Origin: Effrenium voratum
Lineage: Eukaryota > Sar > Dinophyceae > Suessiales > Symbiodiniaceae
Direction of reading: 5' to 3'
DNA: 64,000 nt
NCBI GenBank assembly: GCA_963377175.1
Contig: CAUJNA010000502.1
Location: 586,716 to 650,715 of the forward strand
Position 1 is the first letter of the stretch. Each line of letters opens with the position of its first letter. Positions 42,918-52,042 of this stretch are shown here, in pieces. The notes beneath the pieces are model-generated. The model saw only the letters and a list, made by a program, of their open reading frames with translations. It was not told the origin of the DNA and ran no database searches. The translations under genes were made by a program, and so were the position numbers.

Positions 42918-45900
42918 ATGTGGTCCTATGCGGATGGGATAGGCCTGGATTTTGTGGCCTTGGTATTCTTCACACTGGTTCTCGGCAAGGGCATGGGGTT
43001 TGTCCTTCGAACTTGCGCTACTTCCTTTCCGAGTGGAAGCACCATCACTTTCTGTCCGGGCAAAGGGCGGCATGAATTCGTTTGGAACATCTTTTTCGGC
43101 TTTATCCGTGGCCTTTACATGCTGTCTGGCAGTTTTTCTGCCTTTTCGGCATGGGTTCTTGCACTTTTCTACGCGAATTTCATTTTGATGAAGGCGATTG
43201 CTCCACCCAGTTTCTCGTACAGCTCATGTCCCTGCGGAGATGTTCGGGGGAGGTGTCGCCTTGCCTGGCTGTTCCTGCTCAGTGCAGTTTTCTGCATTAT
43301 TGGGTCGGGCGATGCCTCTCTCAGCGGACTCCGCCACTGGACACTGGTACAACGTTATGGAGAAGCTTTGCATCCGGGGCCCTCTTCAACATGGCCCTTG
43401 CGCATCGGCACCTACAATGCCGGAGGACTTAAAGGGAAGGAGCTCACGCTTCTCTCATTGGGTCCTGGGATCTGGAACTGCAATGAGACTCATTTGTCTT
43501 CTATCTCCACACCATCTTTTGTGAAAAACATTCGTTATCATACTGCTGATAGTCCGCTTGATTGGAGGGTGTATGCTGGGCATCCTGTTCCTCTTAGGCA
43601 TGGATCAGCTACAGCAGGCTGCTGGAGTGGTGTTGCTCAGGTCTCCATCCTGCCTGGACGCCCGGTCAACCTTCAGTGGGCCCACGGCGAGTTTGAGCAG
43701 GGCCGAGTACAAACCACCTCTTTTGTCACTGCTGCTGGAGTGTCAATACTGGGTACAAACCTTTACGGTTGGCCGAGTTCTCCTACGTGGCCTAGGGCTC
43801 GCTTCTGGACGAACCGCATGCTGCAGTATATCACTCAGGAGATAATACTTGGTCGGGATGGGCTGCGGTACGTGGCAGGTGACTTCAATGGTGGTGAGCA
43901 GGAGTTGTCCGAGCTTCAGATGTGGAAACAGTTGGGGTGGAGGGATGTTCAGGACATTGCTCACGAACGCTTTGGACGGGCGGTAGGCCCTACCCATGGA
44001 CAAACCACACGTATTGACTTTCTTTTTGTCAGTCCTGAACTTGCACGCTGCCTTCTTCGGGTCGATCTTCAACTTGCAGGTTCGGGGCACGCAGCCTTGT
44101 CAGCTGACTTTGAGATTCCCTCCAGTGTGCAATTTATTTCGGCTTGGCCGGCGCCGGGACGTTTGCCCTGGGACAATATATCGGTTGATGCCTGGCATAG
44201 TCAAAGTGCCGCTCCTGATGCAGGCGTGGATCTTTCAACCACTGAGGCGTATGCCCACCTTGCCCGGCAGTATGAAGACTCGGTGCAACCATTTCTTCAT
44301 GGATCCATTTCAGCGCTGCCATCGGGTTGTAAGGGTCGTGCCCAGCACCTACGACCGATTTGCCGACCTGTGTGTCAACCTCTTTCGCGGCCTAGTCGAC
44401 AGGGAGAAGTTCGACTTTCACATGAATTTGCAGGGAGAGACGTTGTTCGATGGTTCACTCAATTGCGTCGTTTGCAAAGTTTGGAGCACAACTTGCGCAA
44501 TGATCAGCCTGGCACTCACGCAATGCTCTATCGGGTTGAGGTCTGGGGAGCTATTAGGCGGGCACGTGGCTTTCGGTCCGGGTTTACGGGATGGTGGCCT
44601 AGCCGTAATGTTCGCCTTCAGGGCACGCCGGAGCAGTTGCCGCTTGCAGTACCTTCACATGAGATGATGAGTCGGATTCTTGCTGACTTCAATGTTAATT
44701 TTCGGCAATACGAATCTTGGCAAAACAGACAGAGGTTAGAGATCCTCAAGTCTACTCTGGAGACCAATCGCAGGCGACTATTTAGATCGCTCAAGGACAA
44801 GCAGCCTGGGCATCTAGACACCCTGCAACGCACAGAGATTGCCAACATTGTTTCAGTTGCAGCGGATGGATGCACGGTTCACACTGATCAGGATTTCGCG
44901 AGTGTAGGTACCTCTCAGTGGAGCATCAATGGCTTTCCCGCCCAGGTTACCCCAGCTGATGCTCACACTTTGACCTGCCAAACGGATCTGCTTTTGCTTC
45001 CGGGGCAGCAAGTGACCAGAAATGCACACTTAACGAAGGTTGCGGATGTCCATGCAGAGCTTCGACATTCTTGGCAGCAGCGTTGGTGCAAGCATGCGGA
45101 CCTCTCAGCGGATGCATGGGAACGTGTTTTTCAGTTTGCACGAGCGTATGTGCCAAGCGCATCATTCTCTTTGCCACCATTGAGTGTGTCCTCCTGGTCT
45201 CCTGTTGTTGGCAGGTTCACAGCCAAATCTGCCAGAGGGGTCGATGGCTACGATGCCTTCGATCTCCAGCGCATGCCGGAGGCATATAAGCAGGGGTTGC
45301 TTCAGATTCTGCAACGGGTTGAGGATGGAGAGTCGTGGCCCGAGCAGCTACTTGCTGGAGTCGTACATGGGCTTCCCAAAAAGCCTGATGCAACTGAGGC
45401 CAAAGATCACCGCCCGGTGATTATTCACAGTGCAGTCTACCGCTCCTGGAGCTCATTGCGCTCCAAACAACTGTTGACTCAGATGTCCGCAATCCTTGAT
45501 TGTCCGACTTACGGCTTTGTTCCCTCCAGAGAAACTGGCCAGATGTGGCTCATGACGCAGGCAGCAATAGAGCACGCTTTGCAGAATGATCTGGCTCTCA
45601 CTGGGTTCATATCAGACATTGCGAAGGCGTTCAACAATATACCTCGCAGGCCGACCCTGGCGATTGCGCGGCACATTGGTGTGCCACCGTTTTTAGTCAG
45701 GGCTTGGGACTCCTTTTTGCAGCACTCAGCAAGATACTTCAACGTTGGGCAGGCTCTCAGTGAGCCTTTGTACACAACGTGTGGTCTGCCTGAGGGTTGT
45801 GCGTTGTCCATTATTGGGATGTTGGTCGTCAACTTTTGTTACCATATCTACATGAGGGTGTTTGCGCCGGATGTGATTGCACTCACCTATGTGGATAATT

Positions 45901-46562
45901 ATGAGCTACTGGCCCGGCGGGTTTTTCATTTGGTTCAGGGCATCTCGGCGCAATCGTGTTTTCTGGAAATGCTACAGCTGAGTACGGATGAGACAAAATC
46001 ATTCACATGGTCGGTGCAATCTGAGGAGCGACGACAGCTTGCCCAGTTGCCGTATTCTCTTTCGCGCCTTGCTAGGGATCTGGGTGGCTCCATGACATAC
46101 CAGGCCAAGCCCAGCTCAGCGGCTTTTGAACAGCTGCTTTGCGGGGTTCAGCCCCTTTGGTCAGCCTTGAAGCGAATGCCTTGTCAGTCGCACTACAAAG
46201 AAATGTTGGTGTGTCAGTCGATTTGGCCAGCGATATTCCATGCCTCTGGCATTTTGCATGCCACGGATGATCAGATTGGTAGACTTCGCACTGCAGCAGT
46301 CAGAGCTCTGGGGCATGGCAAGGCCGGAGCCAGCCCGCTGGCACGGTTGGCCCTCTTATCGCACAACCCCTTGGTTGATCCTGGACTGTATCGTTTGTGG
46401 ACGGTTTTTCGGGATTTTCGGCGTTTGGCCAACAAGCAGAGCTCATTAAAATCATTCTGGGAATCATTTGTGGCACAATTCGGGACCCTGCTCGATTCTG
46501 ATGAGTCAGCTCAGTTTGCTCGGCTGGAATGTGTTGGATCCGCCGCATGTGATGGATTATGA
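42918..46562 (+). CDS. LINE ORF2: AP-like endonuclease and reverse transcriptase
   Basis: About 1214 residues from the ATG at 42918. The first 135 residues carry three hydrophobic stretches (near 12-30, 60-90 and 115-130). G-E-A-L-H-P-G-P (near 150) precedes the endonuclease, whose signature residues are visible: Y-N-A-G-G-L (168), E-T-H (191), N-L-Y-G (283), G-D-F-N-G (322), R-I-D-F (367) and S-G-H-A-A-L (391, normally S-D-H). Reverse-transcriptase motifs follow: K-D-H-R-P-V-I-I-H (about 830), motif A I-S-D-I-A-K-A-F-N-N-I-P (about 896), motif B G-L-P-E-G-C-A-L-S (about 956) and motif C L-T-Y-V-D-N-Y-E (about 991), with Asn replacing the second catalytic Asp. It stops at 46560 shortly after the RT thumb, ahead of the RNase H, which lies in another frame. 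Confidence 0.92.
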   Translation: MWSYADGIGLDFVALVFFTLVLGKGMGFVLRTCATSFPSGSTITFCPGKGRHEFVWNIFFGFIRGLYMLSGSFSAFSAWVLALFYANFILMKAIAPPSFSYSSCPCGDVRGRCRLAWLFLLSAVFCIIGSGDASLSGLRHWTLVQRYGEALHPGPSSTWPLRIGTYNAGGLKGKELTLLSLGPGIWNCNETHLSSISTPSFVKNIRYHTADSPLDWRVYAGHPVPLRHGSATAGCWSGVAQVSILPGRPVNLQWAHGEFEQGRVQTTSFVTAAGVSILGTNLYGWPSSPTWPRARFWTNRMLQYITQEIILGRDGLRYVAGDFNGGEQELSELQMWKQLGWRDVQDIAHERFGRAVGPTHGQTTRIDFLFVSPELARCLLRVDLQLAGSGHAALSADFEIPSSVQFISAWPAPGRLPWDNISVDAWHSQSAAPDAGVDLSTTEAYAHLARQYEDSVQPFLHGSISALPSGCKGRAQHLRPICRPVCQPLSRPSRQGEVRLSHEFAGRDVVRWFTQLRRLQSLEHNLRNDQPGTHAMLYRVEVWGAIRRARGFRSGFTGWWPSRNVRLQGTPEQLPLAVPSHEMMSRILADFNVNFRQYESWQNRQRLEILKSTLETNRRRLFRSLKDKQPGHLDTLQRTEIANIVSVAADGCTVHTDQDFASVGTSQWSINGFPAQVTPADAHTLTCQTDLLLLPGQQVTRNAHLTKVADVHAELRHSWQQRWCKHADLSADAWERVFQFARAYVPSASFSLPPLSVSSWSPVVGRFTAKSARGVDGYDAFDLQRMPEAYKQGLLQILQRVEDGESWPEQLLAGVVHGLPKKPDATEAKDHRPVIIHSAVYRSWSSLRSKQLLTQMSAILDCPTYGFVPSRETGQMWLMTQAAIEHALQNDLALTGFISDIAKAFNNIPRRPTLAIARHIGVPPFLVRAWDSFLQHSARYFNVGQALSEPLYTTCGLPEGCALSIIGMLVVNFCYHIYMRVFAPDVIALTYVDNYELLARRVFHLVQGISAQSCFLEMLQLSTDETKSFTWSVQSEERRQLAQLPYSLSRLARDLGGSMTYQAKPSSAAFEQLLCGVQPLWSALKRMPCQSHYKEMLVCQSIWPAIFHASGILHATDDQIGRLRTAAVRALGHGKAGASPLARLALLSHNPLVDPGLYRLWTVFRDFRRLANKQSSLKSFWESFVAQFGTLLDSDESAQFARLECVGSAACDGL

Positions 46563-48225
46563 TGGGATTGTCTTTGACTTCCTTGGTATTTCATCCAACG
46601 CATTGTGGCGGCGCACTCTTCAGGCGTGGCACCAGTACCTGGCAAGGCTTTGTCAACGTTCCACTTTTGCTGGCTTGCTTGGGCTTAACTGGGAGGCATC
46701 CTTTCATGCAGAGGCCAGGTTGACGCTCTTGCAACAGGCTCGTATTGCGGCGCTGAGGGAGGGTACCTTCAAGACGGGTAGCAGTCAATGCAAGTTTGAT
46801 GTCACTCAGGATGGCTCCTGTGTTCTGTGCGGGGAGTTCGATACAATCGAGCATCGTTGCTGCCACTGTCGCGGCCTCCGGACTATTCACAGCAGACACG
46901 AGGAAGCGATTCAGCGATGGACACATTTGCCTTCGTGTACAACGCATCATTTGCTGTCTCCTCGCAATCCTTTGCAATCTGCTGTAAGGAAGAATCTGCA
47001 TGATACACCCGGCCCTGGTTCATTTCTGGATGATTTGTCCTCTCTTTCGGGTGTTGTCGATCTGTTTTCGGATGGCAGTTGCGCTTCTCCGCATTATGGT
47101 AACTTGTCGTTGGCAGGATGGAGCGTGGTTTCTGCTTCGCATCATTGCACTCTTGCCTGCGGTCCTTTGGCTGGTGTGGAACAGTCGGTCAACAGAGCAG
47201 AGTTGACGGCTGCGCTGGTTGCCTTGCAATGGGCTGTTGCCCACCGACAGGATACTGTTCTATGGACGGACTCCGCTTACGTGGCGCAGCATTGCTGGCA
47301 ATTGCAGGGCTCCCTTGCACTGGTACCGGGTACACACGGTGACCTTTGGGCAGAGGTCAGAGATGGACTGTCGGTGCATGGAGGTAGCTTCAGGGTCGTT
47401 CACGTTGCTGCTCATCAAGAACTCAGTGATTCCATGCCTGAGGCAGACTGGTGGGCGGCGTATTGGAACTCTCGGGCGGATGAGGCAGCGGCAAACGGAC
47501 GTGCTCTTCGAACTTCACATTTTTGGGAGGTGTGGGCGCAATATGCGGAGGTTGAAAGACAGCAGATTCGGGACATTGGGCTTTTTCGGGCACTCCATCT
47601 GGAGGTGGCAGAAGCCCGCTGTATCATGCTTGACATTCATTGGGTTGAAGATGATGATGGCGAGATTGAAGTCACGGAAGTCATCACTGCTGTTTCGGAT
47701 TCTCAAATATGGATTGCAAACCTGCCCCAAAATTGGGGGGAGCTGCTGGATACCACACCGGCCTTGGATTGTTGGTGTAAGCAATTTTTAAGAGCCTTTC
47801 TGCAATGGCAGTTAGGCAACTTGACACAGGTGGCCACTCACTGCATGGTTTCTTGGCTGGAAATTGTGTTCCTACTGCATGCTAACGGCATAGCCGACTT
47901 TCCACATCCCATTGCGGGGCCGTCTGGCACCAGATGGGTTTCGAGTTTTGAAGCCCCACAGGTTTCTCATGTGTCGTGCACGGTTGCTGCGCTGATACGA
48001 TACCTCCGAGATGCTTTAATTGCATTGTCCTTGGCGTACCACATGCCTTTGAGCGAAGCCCAGGACATTTCTTTAGGCAACTGTGGGGTTACATTCCGGC
48101 TCCGTGGGATTCCTCTTCTGATTACAGGTCAGGAGCTGAGAGCCGCGAGACCTTCTTTGCGAATCTTTACTGCGCGGCGTCCGGTGAGGGTCATCAATGA
48201 CCTGAGCCGGCCGCTATTTCGCTAG
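46450..48225 (+). CDS. LINE zinc-knuckle-like cluster and RNase H, shifted frame
   Basis: This frame is open from just after a TAA at 46447-46449 to a TAG at 48223. It overlaps the end of ORF2 by about 110 bp in the +1 frame. C-V-L-C-G-E-F-D-T-I-E-H-R-C-C-H-C (near 46816-46872) matches the zinc-binding cluster often found after reverse transcriptases (zf-RVT). RNase H signatures follow: F-S-D-G-S-C (first Asp), N-R-A-E-L-T-A (Glu), L-W-T-D-S-A-Y-V (Asp) and S-R-A-D-E-A-A (last Asp), i.e. all four catalytic acids. The last 240 residues are of unknown role. It has no start of its own that fits, so expression would need a frameshift, or the shift is a mutation. Confidence 0.88.
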   Translation, partial: NHSGNHLWHNSGPCSILMSQLSLLGWNVLDPPHVMDYDGIVFDFLGISSNALWRRTLQAWHQYLARLCQRSTFAGLLGLNWEASFHAEARLTLLQQARIAALREGTFKTGSSQCKFDVTQDGSCVLCGEFDTIEHRCCHCRGLRTIHSRHEEAIQRWTHLPSCTTHHLLSPRNPLQSAVRKNLHDTPGPGSFLDDLSSLSGVVDLFSDGSCASPHYGNLSLAGWSVVSASHHCTLACGPLAGVEQSVNRAELTAALVALQWAVAHRQDTVLWTDSAYVAQHCWQLQGSLALVPGTHGDLWAEVRDGLSVHGGSFRVVHVAAHQELSDSMPEADWWAAYWNSRADEAAANGRALRTSHFWEVWAQYAEVERQQIRDIGLFRALHLEVAEARCIMLDIHWVEDDDGEIEVTEVITAVSDSQIWIANLPQNWGELLDTTPALDCWCKQFLRAFLQWQLGNLTQVATHCMVSWLEIVFLLHANGIADFPHPIAGPSGTRWVSSFEAPQVSHVSCTVAALIRYLRDALIALSLAYHMPLSEAQDISLGNCGVTFRLRGIPLLITGQELRAARPSLRIFTARRPVRVINDLSRPLFR

Positions 48226-48540
48226 TATCATGAACAGACCATGCGCGCCGCTCCGCACCTGCCGAGCGCGCGCCCCAGAGAAGTCGTGATGAGACTCTGG
48301 AACTAACGATAGACCGCAAGAAGTTCTGTCTGCTGTGGGCTTCTCTCAAAAACATGCCACTACTAAGACAGGGTAGTTTTCCTGTGGCCGCGTGGTTTCT
48401 CCGTAAACCGCCCAAAGACGGATACCCTCCACAAGAACACGCATCCATGCTAAGGCTTAAATAGCTATAACCGGGGTTGTGCGGGACTTTAACACCAAAC
48501 TAAGTCAGGACCGTGGGAAAGCAAGAAACAAATGCCAGCG
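48226..48540 (+). other. Presumed 3' untranslated region of the LINE
   Basis: GC-rich and with many short complementary words near 48240-48290 (GCGCGCCGC, GCGAGCGCGCGCC), so it may fold. There is no poly-A or simple-repeat tail. The boundary on the right is set only by the appearance of a family H element at 48559. Confidence 0.45.
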
Positions 48541-48558
48541 ATTCTTCAGCCCCTTATA

Positions 48559-48672
48559 CAGGGATCCTTACATTATACGCATGAACATTGCCTTGTAAAT
48601 GGTGGTTTCCCCTTATTTTGGTGGGAAAAGCCATGTTTCAAATGGGCAACATGTATCTTTGAAGGAGCCCTG
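48559..48672 (+). mobile_element. MITE-like element, family H, 114 bp, with TTATA on both sides
   Basis: Same length and core as 17282-17395. Ends CAGGGATCC / GGAGCCCTG. TTATA stands immediately before and immediately after the element and is a plausible 5-bp target-site duplication. Confidence 0.8.
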
Positions 48673-49233
48673 TTATATAATGCTGCATGCGTGTCCGTCC
48701 TGGAGGGCCTGCGTTGTTGGTTGCAGCACCCGGCCTGGCCAACATGCGACTCGGGTTCTGTCACGAGGATACCCCCCGCTGTTCAGGTTCTTTCCGAAAG
48801 ACCCTACCTTGGAGGGGCGCTTCCAAAGAAAAGCTTACATAGGGGATATTGGTCTGTGTGCAGGCTGTCGGTTCAGGCAAAAAGAAGAGGCTGGTGGCTC
48901 GACGAAAAATATTGCCATGCCGACCAGTTCGTCCTGTTTGAGCCTCCTGAGACCTTAACGCTTGGCTCTGCCACAGGAAAAAGGGTTTTGTATGTGGGCT
49001 CTCCAAATGAGGGACCCACCAAAATAGGTGCTTTACCTTTTCCCTTCAACACAACCCCCAAAAAACGGGTACCCTTTACAGAACGTCCAGCTTGCCCACA
49101 TCCCCTCCATTCTCTGTGCTCGCGACCACAATGAATCGGGGGGTCACGGGGCCAAACCTCTGGGTGGTCCGAGTCCCTGGTTGGCATCCAGTATTATCCA
49201 TTCAAAGACAAGAAAGGTCCACCAGTTTCACAG
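48673..49233. other. No gene seen
   Basis: Both strands have frames of 100-200 codons here, but their composition is not protein-like and they lack motifs. Confidence 0.4.
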
Positions 49234-49344
49234 CTAGGTCCTCCAGTAGTTTGAGGTTAGAATAAGTTTGTGCCCTTTTTTCTGTAGTCTGGTAGGGGAA
49301 CCCTCCGCAACAAAAGGGTAAAAGGGCACTACTGGGGGACCAAG
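49234..49344 (+). mobile_element. MITE-like element, family A copy
   Basis: Left CTAGGTCCTCCAGTAG complete, right CTACTGGGGGACCAAG. GAGGTTAGAATAAG and CTGTAGTCTGGTAGGGGAA are inside. 111 bp. Confidence 0.8.
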
Positions 49345-49844
49345 ACAGAACAACAATCAAGGCAGTGAAACGGAAGATACCCATGGTGTTCCTTTTGTTT
49401 GGCCAAAGTAGATAGGCAAAGCTTGTAAAGGGCTTGCATGAGGGGCAGGCGGCCTGCCTGTCTCATCAAAAGGCCAACCACTTTGGTCGCATGACGTTGT
49501 TCTCTTCTCAGGGCGAGGCGGCCGCAACCTGCAAACCTGCAAGAACCAGGGGCCCTACACACCTGTCAACCAGAGGGCCTAGGTTTGCCCCCTGGAAGAT
49601 CAAACACTTGCCTAAACACGTTGACATCCGTTGCCTTGCTCTAAGTTTTGCCTTGAATTGGACAAACACAACTCACAAAAACAACAACATCACATGCTTG
49701 TTCCAACCAGTGTTATTGGCATGAAGCCCAGGCTGGCCCCTTATCACTGTTGTCGTCTAATTAAGCAACCACCCGTTGACTTGGGGGTTGATCAAAAGGT
49801 CCTTTACATGCGATGGCCGTTAGGTTAGGGAAAACCACTAAACA

Positions 49845-49925
49845 TACTGTATTTCCCACATGGGAAATACAGTTACCCATGGTCATTTGGGGGTCAAGCA
49901 GAAATATTGATTAACCCCCATTTCC
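49845..49925 (+). mobile_element. Dispersed repeat, family J copy with a palindrome
   Basis: Contains GTTACCCATGGTCATTTGGG and TTGATTAACCCCCATT. At 49846-49873 it carries a 13-bp perfect inverted repeat (ACTGTATTTCCCA / TGGGAAATACAGT) separated by two bases, not present in the other copies. Confidence 0.55.
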
Positions 49926-50219
49926 CTTTCAGAAGACAATCTAGGGAAATCCCCAGGTGACGTAATATCATTCAGCTTGTCAAACAAATACGTGCACAGA
50001 CCTCATTGCGCAGTATCTGTGGTAGAGAAAGCACCAATAGGATCGACCATTCCTAGTGGGAAGCCATGCGGATCGGCACCAGTGGGGATGGAAACCCGAT
50101 CTGAGTATTGGTTGAACCACACTCCTATCTCGGCGTGGTTTATCAACCAATACTTAAACCGGGTTTCATCCATCCCACCTGGCAAGATAATTTTCTCCAT
50201 AGACCCCCTGCAACCTCAC

Positions 50220-50287
50220 CAAAACTCCGCCGGCGGCGCGAGCAACACTGCGGCCCCAAGCATCAGCGTAGCCTCAGGGGGTGGCCC
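50220..50287 (-). CDS. Candidate small exon, unknown protein
   Basis: The minus strand has AG (50289-50288), about 22 codons reading G-P-P-P-E-A-T-L-M-L-G-A-A-V-L-L-A-P-P-A-E-F, and then GTGAGG, a good donor. The plus strand is also open (Ser/Gly/Ala-rich), so the strand is not certain. No family recognised. Confidence 0.25.
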
Positions 50288-51635
50288 CTCCCGGATCCCA
50301 GTTGAGGCCACCAGGCAGTTTCCGTTCAGTGTCTTTTTAACCAACAGCTAAAAGCTCTGGGGTTTTTGTCCAGATAGGTTCTGGAGTAGGTTGGAGCGGG
50401 TTTTGTTGCTGGGTTCCGGAGGTTTCTATTGGGGATACCACCTTGCTTTGCTTCAGGGCAACCCTGTTCTGGGACCGATGGGGTTCCAGTAGTTGTATTC
50501 CAGTCAGTAGGCGACCAGGAGAAACCCTCATTTTTCAAGGACCATGTCCAACTCACCCAATGCTTCCTTTGTCGAACTCAGACTTAGGTCGGCATAAGAA
50601 AAAATGAATTACCTGTTTGCAAGGTCTTCAAAGGACTCTGTTGATTCAAATCACCAAGCACAATGCTCACACCGCCAGTAAGTGCGTTGCATGTACATGA
50701 AAAGCACAGGGCGTTCTGTGCAGAACCCATGAAAGCTGCGAATTTGGCATCGCACAATCAACGGGGTTCCACCTGTGTATCAGTACTATTTTCAGGGGCC
50801 AACTGAGAGGCAGTCGAGCTGTGCGAAGCCAGGAATACTAAGCGCCTGCCGTGGCATTAAATCTTGAGCAGCTTCGGGTGGCGACGGTCGTGGCGCCCTT
50901 TGGCGGCTTCAAAGGGACGCACCGAAGCATGGAAGGATCTATCTTGTATCACCAAGCGGAACACTGCCCACCCCCCGGAATACTCCCCCCAAAAAAAACA
51001 AAAACAACAACAAAAACATGGTGGGGGGGTGCTCCACTTGGTATTTTTTCCTGATCCAAACCAAACGTCGTGATATGCCAAAGCGCCACTTGGACCCAAA
51101 GACATCCCCAAACATGATCCGAAAAAAGTGATCCCCAAGCGTGGTCATCACTAAATCGACTAAATTGATTCCTCGAACGTGATGCCCACTAAATGTTGAC
51201 GACTAAACAAGATCCAAACCAGACATCCCCACATATCCCCACAACCCCGCATCCCCACCAAACGCTATCTCGGCCAATCCAACACCAAAACCCAAACAAA
51301 AACCACAAACACATATGCCAGCAGGCAAAGAATCAACCGAGGAAAGCACAGAACCCAAACCGCGAAACGCGCAACACAACACACAACATGTCGACTTATC
51401 ACGCCAAAGGACCATTCTATTTATGGTGCCTGAAACAACAGGTTTGCAAGTCATGACCACATCGCTTTACAACGAATGGCGAAGACTCAAGCATCACCCG
51501 AAACACACGCAACAAATCACGTATTTGTGCGCAAAGAGCAAGTATGTCAACTTTACAAATTTGCCGGACATGTAGACAATGACAATTCTATGTCTGCGCT
51601 TTTGACCAAACAAAATGCCAAGTGTGGTGCCCAGA
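50288..51635. other. No gene seen
   Basis: Contains A- and C-rich stretches (51190-51370) whose frames are Thr/Asn/Pro-rich by composition. No motif and no recognised repeat family. Confidence 0.4.
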
Positions 51636-51754
51636 TCGCATGCTTCGGGGCATTCCGCCTCGGGCTTCGAGATCCGAGTCCCTCCGGGCCTCGAGATTGC
51701 AAGTGGCTCGCAGCCAACACCGCCTCCCAAGTCGATCGGAAAAGGAAAAGGGCC
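51636..51754 (-). CDS. Candidate exon flush with a family A end
   Basis: On the minus strand the sequence GGAGGACCTCGCAG, whose first part is the family A terminal repeat, ends in AG (51756-51755). An open GC-rich stretch of about 39 codons follows, with F-S-D-R-L-G-R-R-C-W-L-R-A-T and N-L-E-A-R-R-D-S-D-L-E-A-R. The other two minus frames are partly open too. No family recognised. The 3' limit is a guess. Confidence 0.25.
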
Positions 51755-51760
51755 CTGCGA

Positions 51761-51930
51761 GGTCCTCCAGTTTGAGGTTACCCCAAAAAGGTAGGTACCA
51801 GCTGCCCTGCAAAGCGTAACTAGGTCCTCCAGTTCCTCCAGGTTTGGAGGTTAGAAGTTGGTACCCGATGTTTTCCGGTTTTGTCTATTTTATAGGGGAA
51901 CCCTAGCCACCAAAAAACTGGGGGACCTAG
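51761..51930 (+). mobile_element. MITE-like element, family A: one full copy preceded by a second left end
   Basis: A left-end fragment GGTCCTCCAG-TTTGAGGTTA at 51761-51780 is followed by about 40 bp, and then a complete copy at 51820-51930 (CTAGGTCCTCCAG to GGGGGACCTAG). The 40-bp piece contains GGTACCAGCTGCCCTGCAAA, which also precedes the copy at 53596. Confidence 0.75.
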
Positions 51931-51977
51931 CCTGCCCTGCCTCCATTGGCGAAAATGTCCTCAGGAAAAGATGATTG

Positions 51978-52042
51978 AACATATTTCCAGTGATAGATTT
52001 TTCTTGAACACCAACAGGGTAAAAATAACATAGAAAATGGAA
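51978..52042 (+). mobile_element. MITE-like element, family C copy, eroded
   Basis: CATATTTCCAGTGATAGATT, then CACCAACAGGGTAAAAATAA and AAAATGGAAG. Confidence 0.5.

Larger units (their letters stand above)
39980..48540 (+). mobile_element. LINE-type retrotransposon, nearly full length, inactivated
   Basis: In order: an ORF1 region (about 40.04-42.87 kb), an ORF2 with AP-type endonuclease and reverse transcriptase (42.92-46.56 kb), then a shifted frame with a zinc-knuckle-like cluster and RNase H (46.45-48.23 kb), then about 300 bp of 3' sequence. There are no long terminal repeats, integrase or protease of retroviral type, so it is a non-LTR element. Domain order (endonuclease, RT, RNase H) matches the I/R2-derived LINE groups common in dinoflagellates. 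ORF1 is interrupted by two frameshifts and an in-frame TAG, and RT and RNase H are in different frames, so this copy should not be autonomous. Outer limits are estimates; no poly-A tail or target duplication was identified. Confidence 0.85.
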
